DNA of 64,000 nucleotides from assembly GCA_017881265.1 (NCBI GenBank), contig JADGRA010000006.1:16718-80717 (forward strand), in the 5' to 3' direction. The notes under the pieces were generated by a model. It searched no databases. It worked only from the letters and a program-made list of their open reading frames with translations, and was not told the DNA's origin. Positions 32,526-41,493 of this stretch are shown here, piece after piece. How positions within the stretch are numbered: position 1 is the first letter of the stretch; each line of letters starts with the position of its first letter. This DNA comes from Myxococcaceae bacterium. GTDB lineage: Bacteria; Myxococcota; Myxococcia; Myxococcales; Myxococcaceae. The translations under genes were made by a program, and so were the position numbers.

Positions 32526-33623
32526 GTGGACACACCAACGCCACAGTCCCGCTTGGACGTGCTCAGCCTACCGCTGACGGCGCTGACGGCGCTGTTGGTG
32601 GACAGCTACGGGGAGCGGCCTTTTCGGGCGCGGCAGCTCTACACCTGGCTGCACCAGCGGGGCGAGACTTCGTTCGAGCGGATGACGGACTTGCCCGCCG
32701 CCTTCCGCCAGCGGCTCGCCGCAGTCGCCGACGTCACGCCGCTGGTGGTGGACCTCGAGCAGCGCAGCATGGACGGGACGGTGAAGTACCGCTTCAAGAC
32801 GCGGGACGGCCGCCTCATCGAGTCGGTGTACATGCCGAGCGTCGACCGGCGGACGCTGTGCGTCTCGACCCAGGTCGGCTGTGCGATGGCCTGTCGCTTC
32901 TGCATGACGGGGACGCTGGGACTGCAGCGCAACCTCACCGCCGGCGAGATAGTTGCCCAGGTCCACGAAGTGAACCGGCGGGTGGCGTTGGAAGAGGGGC
33001 TGGCCACGACGCGGCCGCTCACCAACCTGGTCTTCATGGGAATGGGCGAGCCGCTGCACAACTTCGACAACCTGAAGGCGGCGCTCACCATCCTGCAGTC
33101 GAAGGAGGGGCCCAATTTTTCCCACCGCCACATCACCGTCTCGACGGTGGGGCTGGTGCCGATGATTGAGCGACTGGGCGCCGAGACGGACGTCAAGCTG
33201 GCCATCTCGCTGAACGCCAGTCACGACGGCCAGCGCTCGGAGCTCATGCCGGTCAACCGCAAGTGGAACATTGCCGAGCTGATGGAGGCGTGCCGGCGGT
33301 TTCCCTTACGCCAGGGGCGCCGCATCACCTTCGAATACGTGCTGCTGCGCGGGGTGAACGACAGTGACGAGGACGCCCGGCGGCTGGTCGAGCTGCTTCG
33401 CGACGTCCCGGCCAAGGTGAACCTCATCCCCTACAACGACAGTCCCGGCCTGGGCTTCCACTCCACCGGGGAAGGCGGCGCCGAGGCGTTTCGGGAGATT
33501 CTGGCCACCGGCCACGTGGCCGCCTTCATCCGGGCCAACCGGGGCCGCGACATTGCCGCCGCGTGCGGTCAGCTGGCCAATCGTTCAGGGCGAGAGGCTG
33601 AGGCAACTGCTCTGAATCACTAG
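32526..33623 (+). CDS. rlmN: 23S rRNA/tRNA adenosine-C2 methyltransferase (radical SAM)
   Basis: The protein has 365 aa from the GTG at 32526. The radical-SAM cluster is C119-x3-C123-x2-C126 in QVGCAMACRFCMTG. LVFMGMGEPLHN, then the strand KLAISLNASHDGQRSELMPVNRKW and LIPYNDSPG are typical of RlmN. A C-terminal Cys (AAACGQL) matches the resolving cysteine. It methylates A2503 of 23S rRNA and A37 of some tRNAs. The stop precedes the rpsP promoter by 6 bp. Confidence 0.96.
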   Translation: MDTPTPQSRLDVLSLPLTALTALLVDSYGERPFRARQLYTWLHQRGETSFERMTDLPAAFRQRLAAVADVTPLVVDLEQRSMDGTVKYRFKTRDGRLIESVYMPSVDRRTLCVSTQVGCAMACRFCMTGTLGLQRNLTAGEIVAQVHEVNRRVALEEGLATTRPLTNLVFMGMGEPLHNFDNLKAALTILQSKEGPNFSHRHITVSTVGLVPMIERLGAETDVKLAISLNASHDGQRSELMPVNRKWNIAELMEACRRFPLRQGRRITFEYVLLRGVNDSDEDARRLVELLRDVPAKVNLIPYNDSPGLGFHSTGEGGAEAFREILATGHVAAFIRANRGRDIAAACGQLANRSGREAEATALNH

Positions 33624-33629
33624 GGCTTC

Positions 33630-33658
33630 TTGACTTTGATGGGGCGGGGCGCTACACC
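33630..33658 (+). promoter_or_regulatory. Promoter of the rpsP-rplS translation operon
   Basis: TTGACT (33630-33635), a 17-bp spacer and TACACC (33653-33658). A 9-bp inverted repeat GGGGCGGGG / CCCCGCCCC (33641-33649 and 33657-33665, 7-nt loop) covers the spacer and the -10 box. GAGGAG precedes the rpsP ATG. Confidence 0.6.
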
Positions 33659-33684
33659 CCGCCCCCCTTCCGAGGAGTCGTGTC

Positions 33685-33948
33685 ATGGCCGTCGTGCTTC
33701 GCCTTGCTCGCGCAGGCGCAAAGAAGATGCCGTACTACCACGTGGTTGCCACCGACTCGCGCAACCCGCGGGACGGCAAATTCATCGAGGCCATCGGTGC
33801 GTATGACCCGAACCTCAGCCCGCCCAAGGTGGAGTTCGACCACGAGCGGCTGGAACATTGGCTGAAGGTGGGTGCGACGCCCTCGGAGACCGTCGCTGGT
33901 CTCATCAAGCGCGCTGTGCATCCCACCCCGGCGGCGACCAAGGCCTAG
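33685..33948 (+). CDS. rpsP: 30S ribosomal protein S16
   Basis: The protein has 87 aa. The start MAVVLRLARAGAKKMPYYHVVATDSRNPRDGKFIEAIGAYDP is the S16 signature. It binds 16S rRNA and is needed for 30S assembly. First gene of the classical rpsP-(KH)-rimM-trmD-rplS operon. Confidence 0.98.
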   Translation: MAVVLRLARAGAKKMPYYHVVATDSRNPRDGKFIEAIGAYDPNLSPPKVEFDHERLEHWLKVGATPSETVAGLIKRAVHPTPAATKA

Positions 33949-33958
33949 GCGGTTTCCG

Positions 33959-34297
33959 GTGGAGGAGCTCGTCACCTATCTGGCGCGAGCCCTGGTGGAC
34001 CGGCCAGACCAGGTCGAGCTGCGCGCCCAGGCCGTGGATGGCGGCACGGTGCTGGAGCTGAAGCTGGCCCCAGAGGATGTCGGGAAAGTCATCGGCCGCG
34101 ACGGCCGCACCATCAACGCCATCCGTGCCGTGCTTGCCGTGGCCGCCCTGCGCCGAGGGGCGAAAGTCCGGCTGGAAGTGCTGGATGACCGGCGAGGTCC
34201 GGCAGCGCCTTCGGCGCCGCCGCCCGCGCGACCGCCGGAGTCCTCGTCGGCGGGCGAGCCGGACGCTGGGAGCGGTACCTCGTCCGTGGCCCCGTGA
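33959..34297 (+). CDS. khpA: KH-domain RNA-binding protein (KhpA-like)
   Basis: The protein has 112 aa from the GTG at 33959. A single type-II KH domain (about 1-77) shows the GxxG loop VIGRDGRTINAIRAVL. The tail from about 80 is a Pro/Ala/Ser-rich disordered extension absent in most KhpA proteins. In Firmicutes KhpA pairs with KhpB in RNA binding. It overlaps rimM (GTGA at 34294). Confidence 0.88.
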   Translation: MEELVTYLARALVDRPDQVELRAQAVDGGTVLELKLAPEDVGKVIGRDGRTINAIRAVLAVAALRRGAKVRLEVLDDRRGPAAPSAPPPARPPESSSAGEPDAGSGTSSVAP

Positions 34298-34806
34298 GGG
34301 GCTCGACCACGCTGGTGGTGGGCTACGTGGCGCGGGCCCACGGCCTCTCCGGAGAGCTGGCCGTCCGCACCTTTGACGTGGCCTCGGACGCCCTGGAAGG
34401 GGTGGAGCGCGTGGTGCTGCGGGGCCGGGACGGCACCGAGCGCGACTTCGCCGTGACCGGCTCCCGCCCCGCCTCGCGGGAAGTGCTCCTCACCCTGGCA
34501 TCGGTGGAGGGCCGCTCGGCTGCGGAGGCCCTGCGCGGCTCGACCGTCCTGGTCTACCGGGAGGACCTGGAGCCGCCGGCCGAGGGGGAATTCTTCCAAG
34601 GGGACCTGGTCGGCCTGCACGCCCTGTCGCCGGAGGGCAAGCCGCTGGGACGGGTGGAGGAGGTCTGGAACGCCGGACCCGTGCCCACGCTGGTCATCCG
34701 CGGGGAAGGCGGAGAATTGCTCGTCCCCTTCGCCGACGACTTCGTTCCCTGGGTGGACCTCGAGGCGGGGGTCATCCAAGTGCGCCCCATGGAAGTCCTC
34801 GAGTAG
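34294..34806 (+). CDS. rimM: 16S rRNA processing protein RimM
   Basis: The protein has 170 aa from a GTG. The N-terminal RimM barrel (VVGYVARAHGLSGELAVRTFD) is followed by the C-terminal PRC-barrel (EFFQGDLVGLHALSPEGKPLGRVEEVWNAG, then LLVPFADDFVPWVDLEAGVIQV). It assists maturation of the 30S head and binds S19. The position between the KH gene and trmD is conserved across bacteria. Confidence 0.95.
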   Translation: MRGSTTLVVGYVARAHGLSGELAVRTFDVASDALEGVERVVLRGRDGTERDFAVTGSRPASREVLLTLASVEGRSAAEALRGSTVLVYREDLEPPAEGEFFQGDLVGLHALSPEGKPLGRVEEVWNAGPVPTLVIRGEGGELLVPFADDFVPWVDLEAGVIQVRPMEVLE

Positions 34807-34824
34807 GCCAAGCCCTTGCCCCCC

Positions 34825-35565
34825 ATGCGCGCCTGGCACGTGGACGTCCTGACGCTGTTTCCGGAGATGGTCACCGGCTACCTGTCGACGAGCATCCTCG
34901 GCAAGGCGGCAGAGCGTGGCCTGCTGCGCGTGACCCCCCAGGACATCCGGGCCTACGCCGAGGGAAAGCACCGTGTCACGGACGATGCGCCCTACGGCGG
35001 GGGCGCCGGGATGGTCTTCAAACCGGAGCCGCTGGTGGCTGCCATCGAAGCCGCTCGGGAACGCTTGCCCGGCGCGCGCGTCCTCCTCACCTCTCCGCGG
35101 GGCGAGCGGCTGGACCAGCGCATGGCCCGGGCGCTGGCGGCGGACCCCACCGACCTCGTCCTGGTTTGCGGCCGGTACGAGGGGGTGGACGAGCGAGTCC
35201 GGGCCTTCGTGGACGCGGAAGTCTCGGCGGGGGACTTCGTCCTCACCGGCGGGGAACTGGTGGCCCTGTGTCTGGTGGACGCGGTGGCGCGGCTGCTCCC
35301 CGGCGTCCTCGGCAACGCCGGGTCGGCACTGTCCGAGAGCTTCGAGGAGGGGCTACTGGAGTACCCGCATTACACCCGGCCGGCCGTCTTCCGGGGGGTG
35401 GAGGTCCCGGCCGTGTTGCAGAGCGGCGACCACGCCCGGGTGGCCCGCTGGCGCCGCTGGCAGGCGCTGCAGTGGACCAGCCAGCGTCGGCCGGACCTGC
35501 TGGCGCGGGCGTCCCTCAGCGCCGAGGACCGGGAACTCCTGGCCCTCGGGGAGGAAGACCTCTGA
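34825..35565 (+). CDS. trmD: tRNA (guanine37-N1)-methyltransferase
   Basis: The protein has 246 aa from the ATG at 34825 ([15 protein letters not shown]); a TTG three codons upstream is possible. SPOUT-fold motifs are [42 protein letters not shown] and [12 protein letters not shown]. It makes m1G37 in tRNAs reading CNN codons, preventing +1 frameshifts. Confidence 0.97.
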   Translation: MRAWHVDVLTLFPEMVTGYLSTSILGKAAERGLLRVTPQDIRAYAEGKHRVTDDAPYGGGAGMVFKPEPLVAAIEAARERLPGARVLLTSPRGERLDQRMARALAADPTDLVLVCGRYEGVDERVRAFVDAEVSAGDFVLTGGELVALCLVDAVARLLPGVLGNAGSALSESFEEGLLEYPHYTRPAVFRGVEVPAVLQSGDHARVARWRRWQALQWTSQRRPDLLARASLSAEDRELLALGEEDL

Positions 35566-35609
35566 CGGCCCCCTTGCGGCCCGGGGCAGCGGGGAGGGCT
35601 TTCAAGAGC

Positions 35610-35639
35610 TTGCGGGGGCCGGTGCCTTCCTGCTAGGTA
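35610..35639 (+). promoter_or_regulatory. Possible internal promoter before rplS
   Basis: TTGCGG (35610-35615), an 18-bp spacer and TAGGTA (35634-35639) lie in the 152-bp trmD-rplS gap, the longest gap of the operon. The leader that follows is GC-rich with several complementary G and C runs and might fold. Confidence 0.3.
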
Positions 35640-35717
35640 GGCCGGCTCCTCCGGGGTCGGGGTCTTCTGCAGCCCCGGGGTGGTGCCATCCCCAGCAGCA
35701 AGTCGGAGTCAGCAGCC

Positions 35718-36209
35718 ATGCGCCTCAGCGCCCTGGAATACGTCGAATCGAAGCAGCTTCGGAAGGACCTCACCGACTTCCGCACCGGTGACACGGTGCG
35801 GGTCCATTGGAAGGTGAAGGAGGGCGAGAAGGAGCGCGTCCAGCCTTTCGAGGGAGTCGTCATCCGCAAGACGAAGGGGGCCAACCGCGCCACCTTCACG
35901 GTTCGGAAGGTCTCCTACGGGGTGGGTGTCGAGCGCATCTTTCCGCTTCACAGCCCCCGCTACGAGAAGATTGACGTCGTCACCCGGGGCAGCGTCAGCC
36001 GCAACCGGCTGTTCTACCTCCGCGACCTGAAGGGCAAGGCCTCGCGCGTGGATGTCCAGGAGGAGATGCTGGAGGCAGCCGGCCTCGACGCCGCCGCGCC
36101 AGCGCCCGAGGCGGCCCCTGCCGCACCGCCGGAGGCCAGTGCCGCAGCGGCCGAGCCAGCCAAGAAGCCGAAGGGGAAGAAGGCCAAGGGCGAGAAGGCG
36201 GCCGGCTGA
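35718..36209 (+). CDS. rplS: 50S ribosomal protein L19 with Ala/Pro/Lys-rich C-terminal extension
   Basis: The protein has 163 aa. The L19 core (about 1-115) is recognised by [30 protein letters not shown] and [24 protein letters not shown]. The remaining 45 or so residues are an Ala/Pro-rich then Lys-rich tail ([18 protein letters not shown]), an extension not present in E. coli L19 (about 115 aa). It sits at the 30S-50S interface. Confidence 0.97.
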   Translation: MRLSALEYVESKQLRKDLTDFRTGDTVRVHWKVKEGEKERVQPFEGVVIRKTKGANRATFTVRKVSYGVGVERIFPLHSPRYEKIDVVTRGSVSRNRLFYLRDLKGKASRVDVQEEMLEAAGLDAAAPAPEAAPAAPPEASAAAAEPAKKPKGKKAKGEKAAG

Positions 36210-36251
36210 GCAGCACCGTCGCCGGACGTTCTGTCGTACAGTAGTCAGCCT

Positions 36252-38117
36252 GTGCACTGGGTCGAGTTTGCGCTGCAGGGAGTCCGCGGTTTCCTCCCCA
36301 GCGTTCGAATTTCGCTAAGGCCGGGCTACTGGACGTTGGTGGCCCAAGCGCCAGGTGCCCCGCTGGTGGGGCTTGCCTCGGCCATGCTGTACCCGGACGG
36401 CCGGGGCGGCGATGCGGCCTTCGCCTCCCCGGGACAGGAGTCGCGGGCTGCGCTGTGGTTCTCCGCCCGTGACGGGGGCACCTACCGCGTCATGCGCGAC
36501 CTCGGGCGCGGGGGGGGCCTTCACCGCGTCAACCCCGCCACCCGGGCGCATGACCTCGTCACCGAGGACCCGGCGGAGCTGGTGCAGTTCCTCCGCGGGC
36601 AGGTGGGGCTTCCCGCGCGCAGCGTTTACGAACAGCTGTTCACCCTGACGCTGTCGCAGCTTCCCAGCCGGCGCCCACCCAAGCCCGGACGCGCCGCGTC
36701 CGCCCGCTTTGTCTCGCCTCCCAGCGCCGTCGCCCCGGAGCCCGTCCTCGACGCCGCGGCCGCCCAGGCGCGGATTGCCGAGCTCACCAAGGAGCTCGCG
36801 CTGGCCGGCGAGGTGGACAAGCTCCAGTACCGGCTGGACGGGGTGGCGGCGCAGATTTTCCAGCTTGAATTGCGGGTGAAGGGCGTCGAGGGGATTGACG
36901 CGGCCGTGGCCGAGGCCCGGGCGGCCTTTGACGCGGCGCCCTCGCCCAGAAACCTCGGCCTTCCAGACGACGTCGTTGCGCAGGCCCGCAACCATGCGGT
37001 GCTCGTCACCAAGTGCGACGAGGCGCTCGCCCGGCTGGAGACAGAGCGGCAGATGGACAACGCCACGGCGCCGCCGGACGCCATCCCCATCACCCGCGAC
37101 GGAAGGTTCTGGACGGGCATTGGACTGGGGACGGCTGCGCTGTTGGGCGGGATGATGGCATCCGGGCCGCTGCGCTACGTGTCTCTGCTCGACATCCCGG
37201 CCTTCGGCCTCGCCGCGCTGGTGGCCCTCAAGCACGTCGAGGACGTGCAGTGGTCCGAGTACGCCGTCCGCAAGGGCGAGCGCCTGGCGGAGCGCGAGAA
37301 GAAAATCCGCGACCAATTCGAGTTCGAGACCCAGCCCCTGCGCTCGGCGATGAAGGTGGTGGGGGTCGAAAAGGCCGAGGAACTGGTGGCGGTGCTGGCA
37401 GGGCGCGAGGAGCTGTGGAACCGCGTGCTGCAGCTGGAGGGACAGCTGACCCAGGCCAAGGAGGCCCCCGAGTACGTCGCCGCCTCGACCCAGCTCGCCG
37501 AGCTCCGGGCCGAGCAGGAGGCGCTCAACGCGCGTCTTCTCGAGCGGGGCTCCTACGTCCGAGACCCCAGCGACGTCGAGCGCGAGATTGCGAAGCTCCG
37601 CGAGGGGCTCGCGCGCTCCCGGGCGCCGGCGGCCCCGGCCGCGCCGGTCCAGGCCCGCACGCCGGTACCCGTCGAGCCGCTGGAAGACCCCATCCCGGCG
37701 CTGCTCAGTCCAGCGGCGGACCTCCTGGCCCTCGACATCCCGGGCGTGGTGGCACTGGTCCAGGAGCGCTGGGCGCAGTACGTCTCCGCGCTCACTGAAC
37801 GGCGCGTCGAGCAGTGCGAGGTGGACCTCACCGGCCATGCCTTCGTGCGAGGGGGCGGCCGCCGGATGGGGGTGGGGGAGCTGTCGGCGCGGGACCTGGA
37901 CTGGCTGTACCTGGCGCTCAGGCTCACCCTCATCGAGAAATCCGCAGGCCAGCACCCGCATGCGGTCCTGGTCGAGGACCTGGCTCCGGCCCTGGATGAG
38001 GCCCGACTGCCGTTGCTTGCACGAATGCTCAAGCACCTGGGTTCCCTGACGCAGGTCCTCCATGTCACCGGGCATGCCGTCTTCAGCTCGGTCTCGGATG
38101 GGTCCGCCAACATCTGA
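36252..38117 (+). CDS. SMC/YhaN-like protein with degenerate ATPase motifs and a central membrane hairpin
   Basis: The protein has 621 aa from a GTG. The N-terminal 140 residues resemble an SMC/Rad50 head half (VEFALQGVRGFLPSVRISLRPGYWTLVAQAPG), but the P-loop position reads AQAPGAPLVGLASAML and lacks the GKS/T lysine. Helical, coiled-coil-like stretches (165-270 and 330-455) flank two adjacent hydrophobic segments (about 286-304 and 307-327). The C-terminal 110 residues mirror the other head half: GRRMGVGELSARDLDWLYLALRLTL at the LSGGE signature position and HAVLVEDLAPALDEARLP at the Walker B position. I infer a membrane-anchored SMC-like protein that probably no longer hydrolyses ATP. The function is unknown. 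Confidence 0.6.
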   Translation: MHWVEFALQGVRGFLPSVRISLRPGYWTLVAQAPGAPLVGLASAMLYPDGRGGDAAFASPGQESRAALWFSARDGGTYRVMRDLGRGGGLHRVNPATRAHDLVTEDPAELVQFLRGQVGLPARSVYEQLFTLTLSQLPSRRPPKPGRAASARFVSPPSAVAPEPVLDAAAAQARIAELTKELALAGEVDKLQYRLDGVAAQIFQLELRVKGVEGIDAAVAEARAAFDAAPSPRNLGLPDDVVAQARNHAVLVTKCDEALARLETERQMDNATAPPDAIPITRDGRFWTGIGLGTAALLGGMMASGPLRYVSLLDIPAFGLAALVALKHVEDVQWSEYAVRKGERLAEREKKIRDQFEFETQPLRSAMKVVGVEKAEELVAVLAGREELWNRVLQLEGQLTQAKEAPEYVAASTQLAELRAEQEALNARLLERGSYVRDPSDVEREIAKLREGLARSRAPAAPAAPVQARTPVPVEPLEDPIPALLSPAADLLALDIPGVVALVQERWAQYVSALTERRVEQCEVDLTGHAFVRGGGRRMGVGELSARDLDWLYLALRLTLIEKSAGQHPHAVLVEDLAPALDEARLPLLARMLKHLGSLTQVLHVTGHAVFSSVSDGSANI

Positions 38118-38165
38118 GCTGCCCCGGGGCGCTGGCCAACCACGGAGGCCCGGCCCTGGCCTCAC

Positions 38166-39014
38166 ATGAGAGAAGCGACCGTGCCTGGAACCTTGTTTCT
38201 CGTCGCCACGCCCATCGGCAACCTGGGCGACCTGACCGCGCGTGCGACGGAGACGCTGGCCCGCGTGCCCTTCGTCATCTGCGAGGACACGCGCCACACC
38301 GGCCACCTGCTCGCCTCGCTCGGATTGCAGAAGCAGACGGTGAGTCTGCCGGCCTTCGCCGAGAAGGCCCGCGCCGGGCGCATCCTCGAACGACTCCTGG
38401 GGGGGGAGGACGCTGCCCTGGTGACGGACGCCGGGATGCCCGCCGTCAGTGACCCGGGCGAGTACCTGGTGGCCGAGGCGCTGGCGGCAGGGGTGCGGGT
38501 GGTGCCCATTCCCGGCGCCAACGCCGTGCTGGCGGCCCTCTCGGCCTCGGGCTTGCCCACGGGGCGCTTTCACTTCCTGGGTTTCCTGCCCCGCCAGGGC
38601 CCGGAGCGCAGCGCCATGCTGGACGAAGTGGCCGGGCTCCGGGCGTCCCTCGTCATCTACGAGTCTGCGCACCGGCTGGGCGCCACCCTGGCCGAGTTGG
38701 CCCAGTCGCTTGGAGACCGCCGCGCGGTGGTCGCCCGGGAGCTCACCAAGCTGCACGAGGAATTCGTCCGCGGGCGGCTGACGGAGCTTGCCGCCCGGTA
38801 TGCCGACGACGTCCCCAAGGGGGAGCTGGTGCTGGTGGTGGAGGGCTGGACGGGGGGCGAGCGGTGGGCCGAGGCCGAGGTGCGCGCCGCTCTGGCGGCC
38901 GGCCTGGCCCGCGGCGAACGGCTGAAAACGCTTTCAGCGGAAGTGGCGCGGGCGTCCGGCTGGCCGAGCGCCCAGGTGTACCGGCTGGCCAATGACGTGA
39001 AGCACCGCGGATGA
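38166..39014 (+). CDS. rsmI: 16S rRNA (cytidine1402-2'-O)-methyltransferase
   Basis: The protein has 282 aa. It shows the tetrapyrrole-methylase fold: TLFLVATPIGNLGDLTARA, VICEDTRHTGHLL, VTDAGMPAVSDPGEYLV and FHFLGFLPR, and the C-terminal ELTKLHEEFVRG. All are RsmI signatures. It modifies C1402 in the ribosomal P site. It converges with the M23 peptidase gene, 3 bp apart, with no visible terminator. Confidence 0.96.
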   Translation: MREATVPGTLFLVATPIGNLGDLTARATETLARVPFVICEDTRHTGHLLASLGLQKQTVSLPAFAEKARAGRILERLLGGEDAALVTDAGMPAVSDPGEYLVAEALAAGVRVVPIPGANAVLAALSASGLPTGRFHFLGFLPRQGPERSAMLDEVAGLRASLVIYESAHRLGATLAELAQSLGDRRAVVARELTKLHEEFVRGRLTELAARYADDVPKGELVLVVEGWTGGERWAEAEVRAALAAGLARGERLKTLSAEVARASGWPSAQVYRLANDVKHRG

Positions 39015-39017
39015 CTT

Positions 39018-40082
39018 TCAGTGGCTGGCCGGTGTCGACGAAGCCGCCCCCTCCGCGGGCTGGCCGAGCTCGCGGCGGGTGTCGGCCACCACCGCGTCGA
39101 AGGCGGCGCGGTCGCTCGGTGCGAGCGCGGCGCGCCGGGTGGGGTGCTCCTGGAACGGGTCGAGCACGCGGCCGTCCTCGCCCTCCAGCTGGTAGTGCAA
39201 GTGCGGGGCGAAGGAGTGGCCGCTGTTCCCACTGTGGGCGATGACTTCCCCGCGGTGAACCGCGTTGCCCCGGGCGACGCTTCTGGGAAGCTCCGAGAGG
39301 TGGAGGAAGAGCGCCCGTCGGTGCGGGCTTTCGGTCTCGGTGATTTCGAGCGAGTTGCCGTTACCGCGAAAGAACCAGTTCTTCCGGCTGATGGTGCCGT
39401 CGAAGGTGGCCTTGACGGGGCTTCCGACCGGCGTCTTGAAGTCGACGCCCTTGTGGCCCCGCCCGTCGCGGATGAGGGACGTCACCTGCTCGTAGCTGTC
39501 CAGGGGCGAGGGGTCGAGGCGGACTTCCAGCTCCTGCCCGTCTGCCAGGTAGTAGCGGGGAAATGGCGCCGTGGCGCCCCGGAAGCGGAAGGTCTCAAAG
39601 GTGCGCTGCAGCTTCCCGCTGACCACCCGCAGGGCGTCAACCACGGGCTCCTCGCCGGGCCTCTCCTGGTACAGGACTTCGACGCGGTCTCCCCGCTGGA
39701 GGTCAGAAGGGACGCGCATCCACCAGACGAGCAGTCGCTTCACCACCTGGGCCAGTGCCGGGCCTGTCTCCCGACCCGCGGCCTGGACCAGCGCCGTCTC
39801 CAGCGCGCCGTCCACCTGCACCGAGACGTGCCGGTGGCCGCTGGCTGGTGCTGCCACCGGGGTGGGGGCCTCCGGGGCCGGGGGGGCCAGCGGCGCGGGC
39901 GCAGCTTGGGGCACCATGGGGGCGCTCCTGGCAGGCAGGGCGGCCACCCGTCGGTGCTGGGCCCTCCAGCGCCAGGCGTAGCCGGTGGCGGCGACGGCGG
40001 CGGCGAGCAGGACCCAAGGGGCGGCGGGGGAGCGTCTTCTGCGGCGGCTGGAGTCCCCCAACACCGGCATTTTCACGGCCAC
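39018..40082 (-). CDS. M23 (LytM-type) peptidoglycan endopeptidase, membrane anchored
   Basis: The protein has 354 aa. The basic N-terminus and one membrane segment (about 21-37, PWVLLAAAVAATGYAW) are followed by a Pro/Ala-rich linker and an OapA/LysM-like intermediate domain. The M23 domain shows HKGVDFKTPVGSPVKA (zinc His and Asp) and APHLHYQLE (HxH). All three zinc ligands and the catalytic His are present, so it should be an active metallo-endopeptidase cutting peptide cross-links outside the inner membrane. It follows the sigma-54 regulator by 10 bp and is probably co-transcribed with it. Confidence 0.9.
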   Translation of the reverse strand: MAVKMPVLGDSSRRRRRSPAAPWVLLAAAVAATGYAWRWRAQHRRVAALPARSAPMVPQAAPAPLAPPAPEAPTPVAAPASGHRHVSVQVDGALETALVQAAGRETGPALAQVVKRLLVWWMRVPSDLQRGDRVEVLYQERPGEEPVVDALRVVSGKLQRTFETFRFRGATAPFPRYYLADGQELEVRLDPSPLDSYEQVTSLIRDGRGHKGVDFKTPVGSPVKATFDGTISRKNWFFRGNGNSLEITETESPHRRALFLHLSELPRSVARGNAVHRGEVIAHSGNSGHSFAPHLHYQLEGEDGRVLDPFQEHPTRRAALAPSDRAAFDAVVADTRRELGQPAEGAASSTPASH

Positions 40083-40092
40083 GGCGTCTGCC

Positions 40093-41478
40093 TCACTCGT
40101 CCGCCTCGCCCCCGCGAAGTCCGAATTCCTTCATCTTCGTCTGGAGGGACTTCCGGCTGATTTGCAAAAGCTTTGCCGCCCGGGTGACGTTGCCGCCAGT
40201 CTCCTCGAGGGCGCGGGTGATGAGGTCCTTTTCGAGCTCGGCGGCCCGCATCCGGACGATGTCCTTCAACCCGGTTTCCGACGACGGCGTCGACCCGAGG
40301 GGCGCCGAGGGCATGGTAGCGGTGGGTCCGCGAAGTGAGTCCGGCAAGTCCTTGAGGCGAATGAGAGGTCCGTCGGCGAAGAGAAGGACGCGCTCGATGA
40401 GATTCTCGAGCTCTCGAATGTTTCCCGGCCAGGCGTAGGCCTGGAGCACCGCCAGCGCCTCCGGCTCGACGCCGTCAATCTGCTTGTTGAGTCGGCGGTT
40501 GTACTTCTGGAGAAAGTGCCGGACCAGGGTGGGGATGTCCTCGGTGCGGTCGCGCAAGGGCGGCAGCACGATGGGCACCACCGCCAGCCGGTAGAAGAGG
40601 TCCTTGCGAAATCGCCCCGCCTCGATGTCCTCGGCCAGGTCGCGGTTGGTCGCGGCCACCAGCCGGACGTCGACCCGCGTGGTCTTGATGCCGCCCACCC
40701 GCTCGAATTCACTCTCCTGCAGGGCCCGGAGCAGCTTGACCTGCATCTCCACCGGGACCTCACCAATCTCGTCGAGGAAGAGCGTTCCGCCATCCGCCAG
40801 CTCGAAACGCCCGGGCTTGCTGGTCACGGCTCCGGTGAAGGCGCCCCGCTCGTACCCGAAGAGCTCGCTCTCCATCAGGTCCTTGGGAATCGCTGCGCAG
40901 TTGATGCGAATCAGCGGGCGGTTTCGGCGCGAACTCCCCTCGTGCAGGGCGGTTGCCACCAGCTCTTTGCCGGTGCCGCTCTCGCCGGTAATCAACACGG
41001 TCGACGGCGTGTCCGCCACCCGGTCGATGATGCGCAGCACTTCCTGCATGGTGGGCGAGTCCCCGACCAGCGCCGCCCGCCCTCGCGCGTCCGAGCGGGC
41101 ATTCGCCCGGGCGCTCTCGTGGCTGCGCACCGCCTTGGCGATGGCGGCCGAGAGCTCGGTCTGGTCGAAGGGCTTGGTGACGTAGTCGAAGGCGCCCAGC
41201 TTGATGGCCTCGACGGCGGAGTCCACCGTCCCGTGGGCGGTGATGATGATGACGGGGACGTCCGGAGCGGTCGCGTTGACGGCCTTCAGGACGTCCATGC
41301 CCCCGAGCTTCGGCATGACCAAATCCGTCACCACCACGTCGGCGCCGCTCTTCTCGAGCTCGACCAGCCCTTCGGCCCCGTCCTGGGCGACCGTCACCTC
41401 GTACCCGTCCCGACGCAGGAGTGCCGCCAGCACCTTCCGCAGGTTGGCCTCATCGTCGATGACCAGCACCTTCGCCAT
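40093..41478 (-). CDS. NtrC-family response regulator (receiver, sigma-54 AAA+, Fis HTH)
   Basis: The protein has 461 aa. The receiver domain has phospho-acceptor D52 ([10 protein letters not shown]), T80 and K102 (VTKPF). The AAA+ domain has TGESGTGKE (Walker A), [10 protein letters not shown] (sigma-54 contact loop intact) and [11 protein letters not shown] (Walker B). The C-terminal Fis-type helix-turn-helix ([27 protein letters not shown]) closes it. It activates sigma-54 promoters when phosphorylated. No sensor kinase gene is adjacent, so the partner is unknown; the downstream gene is a cell-wall hydrolase. Confidence 0.95.
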   Translation of the reverse strand: MAKVLVIDDEANLRKVLAALLRRDGYEVTVAQDGAEGLVELEKSGADVVVTDLVMPKLGGMDVLKAVNATAPDVPVIIITAHGTVDSAVEAIKLGAFDYVTKPFDQTELSAAIAKAVRSHESARANARSDARGRAALVGDSPTMQEVLRIIDRVADTPSTVLITGESGTGKELVATALHEGSSRRNRPLIRINCAAIPKDLMESELFGYERGAFTGAVTSKPGRFELADGGTLFLDEIGEVPVEMQVKLLRALQESEFERVGGIKTTRVDVRLVAATNRDLAEDIEAGRFRKDLFYRLAVVPIVLPPLRDRTEDIPTLVRHFLQKYNRRLNKQIDGVEPEALAVLQAYAWPGNIRELENLIERVLLFADGPLIRLKDLPDSLRGPTATMPSAPLGSTPSSETGLKDIVRMRAAELEKDLITRALEETGGNVTRAAKLLQISRKSLQTKMKEFGLRGGEADE

Positions 41479-41493
41479 TCAGAGGCGGATAGC

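Noticed and set aside
36730..38110. Reading the 621-residue protein as an active AAA+/SMC ATPase
   Set aside because: The P-loop lysine is absent (APGAPLVG), so an active ATPase is not supported.
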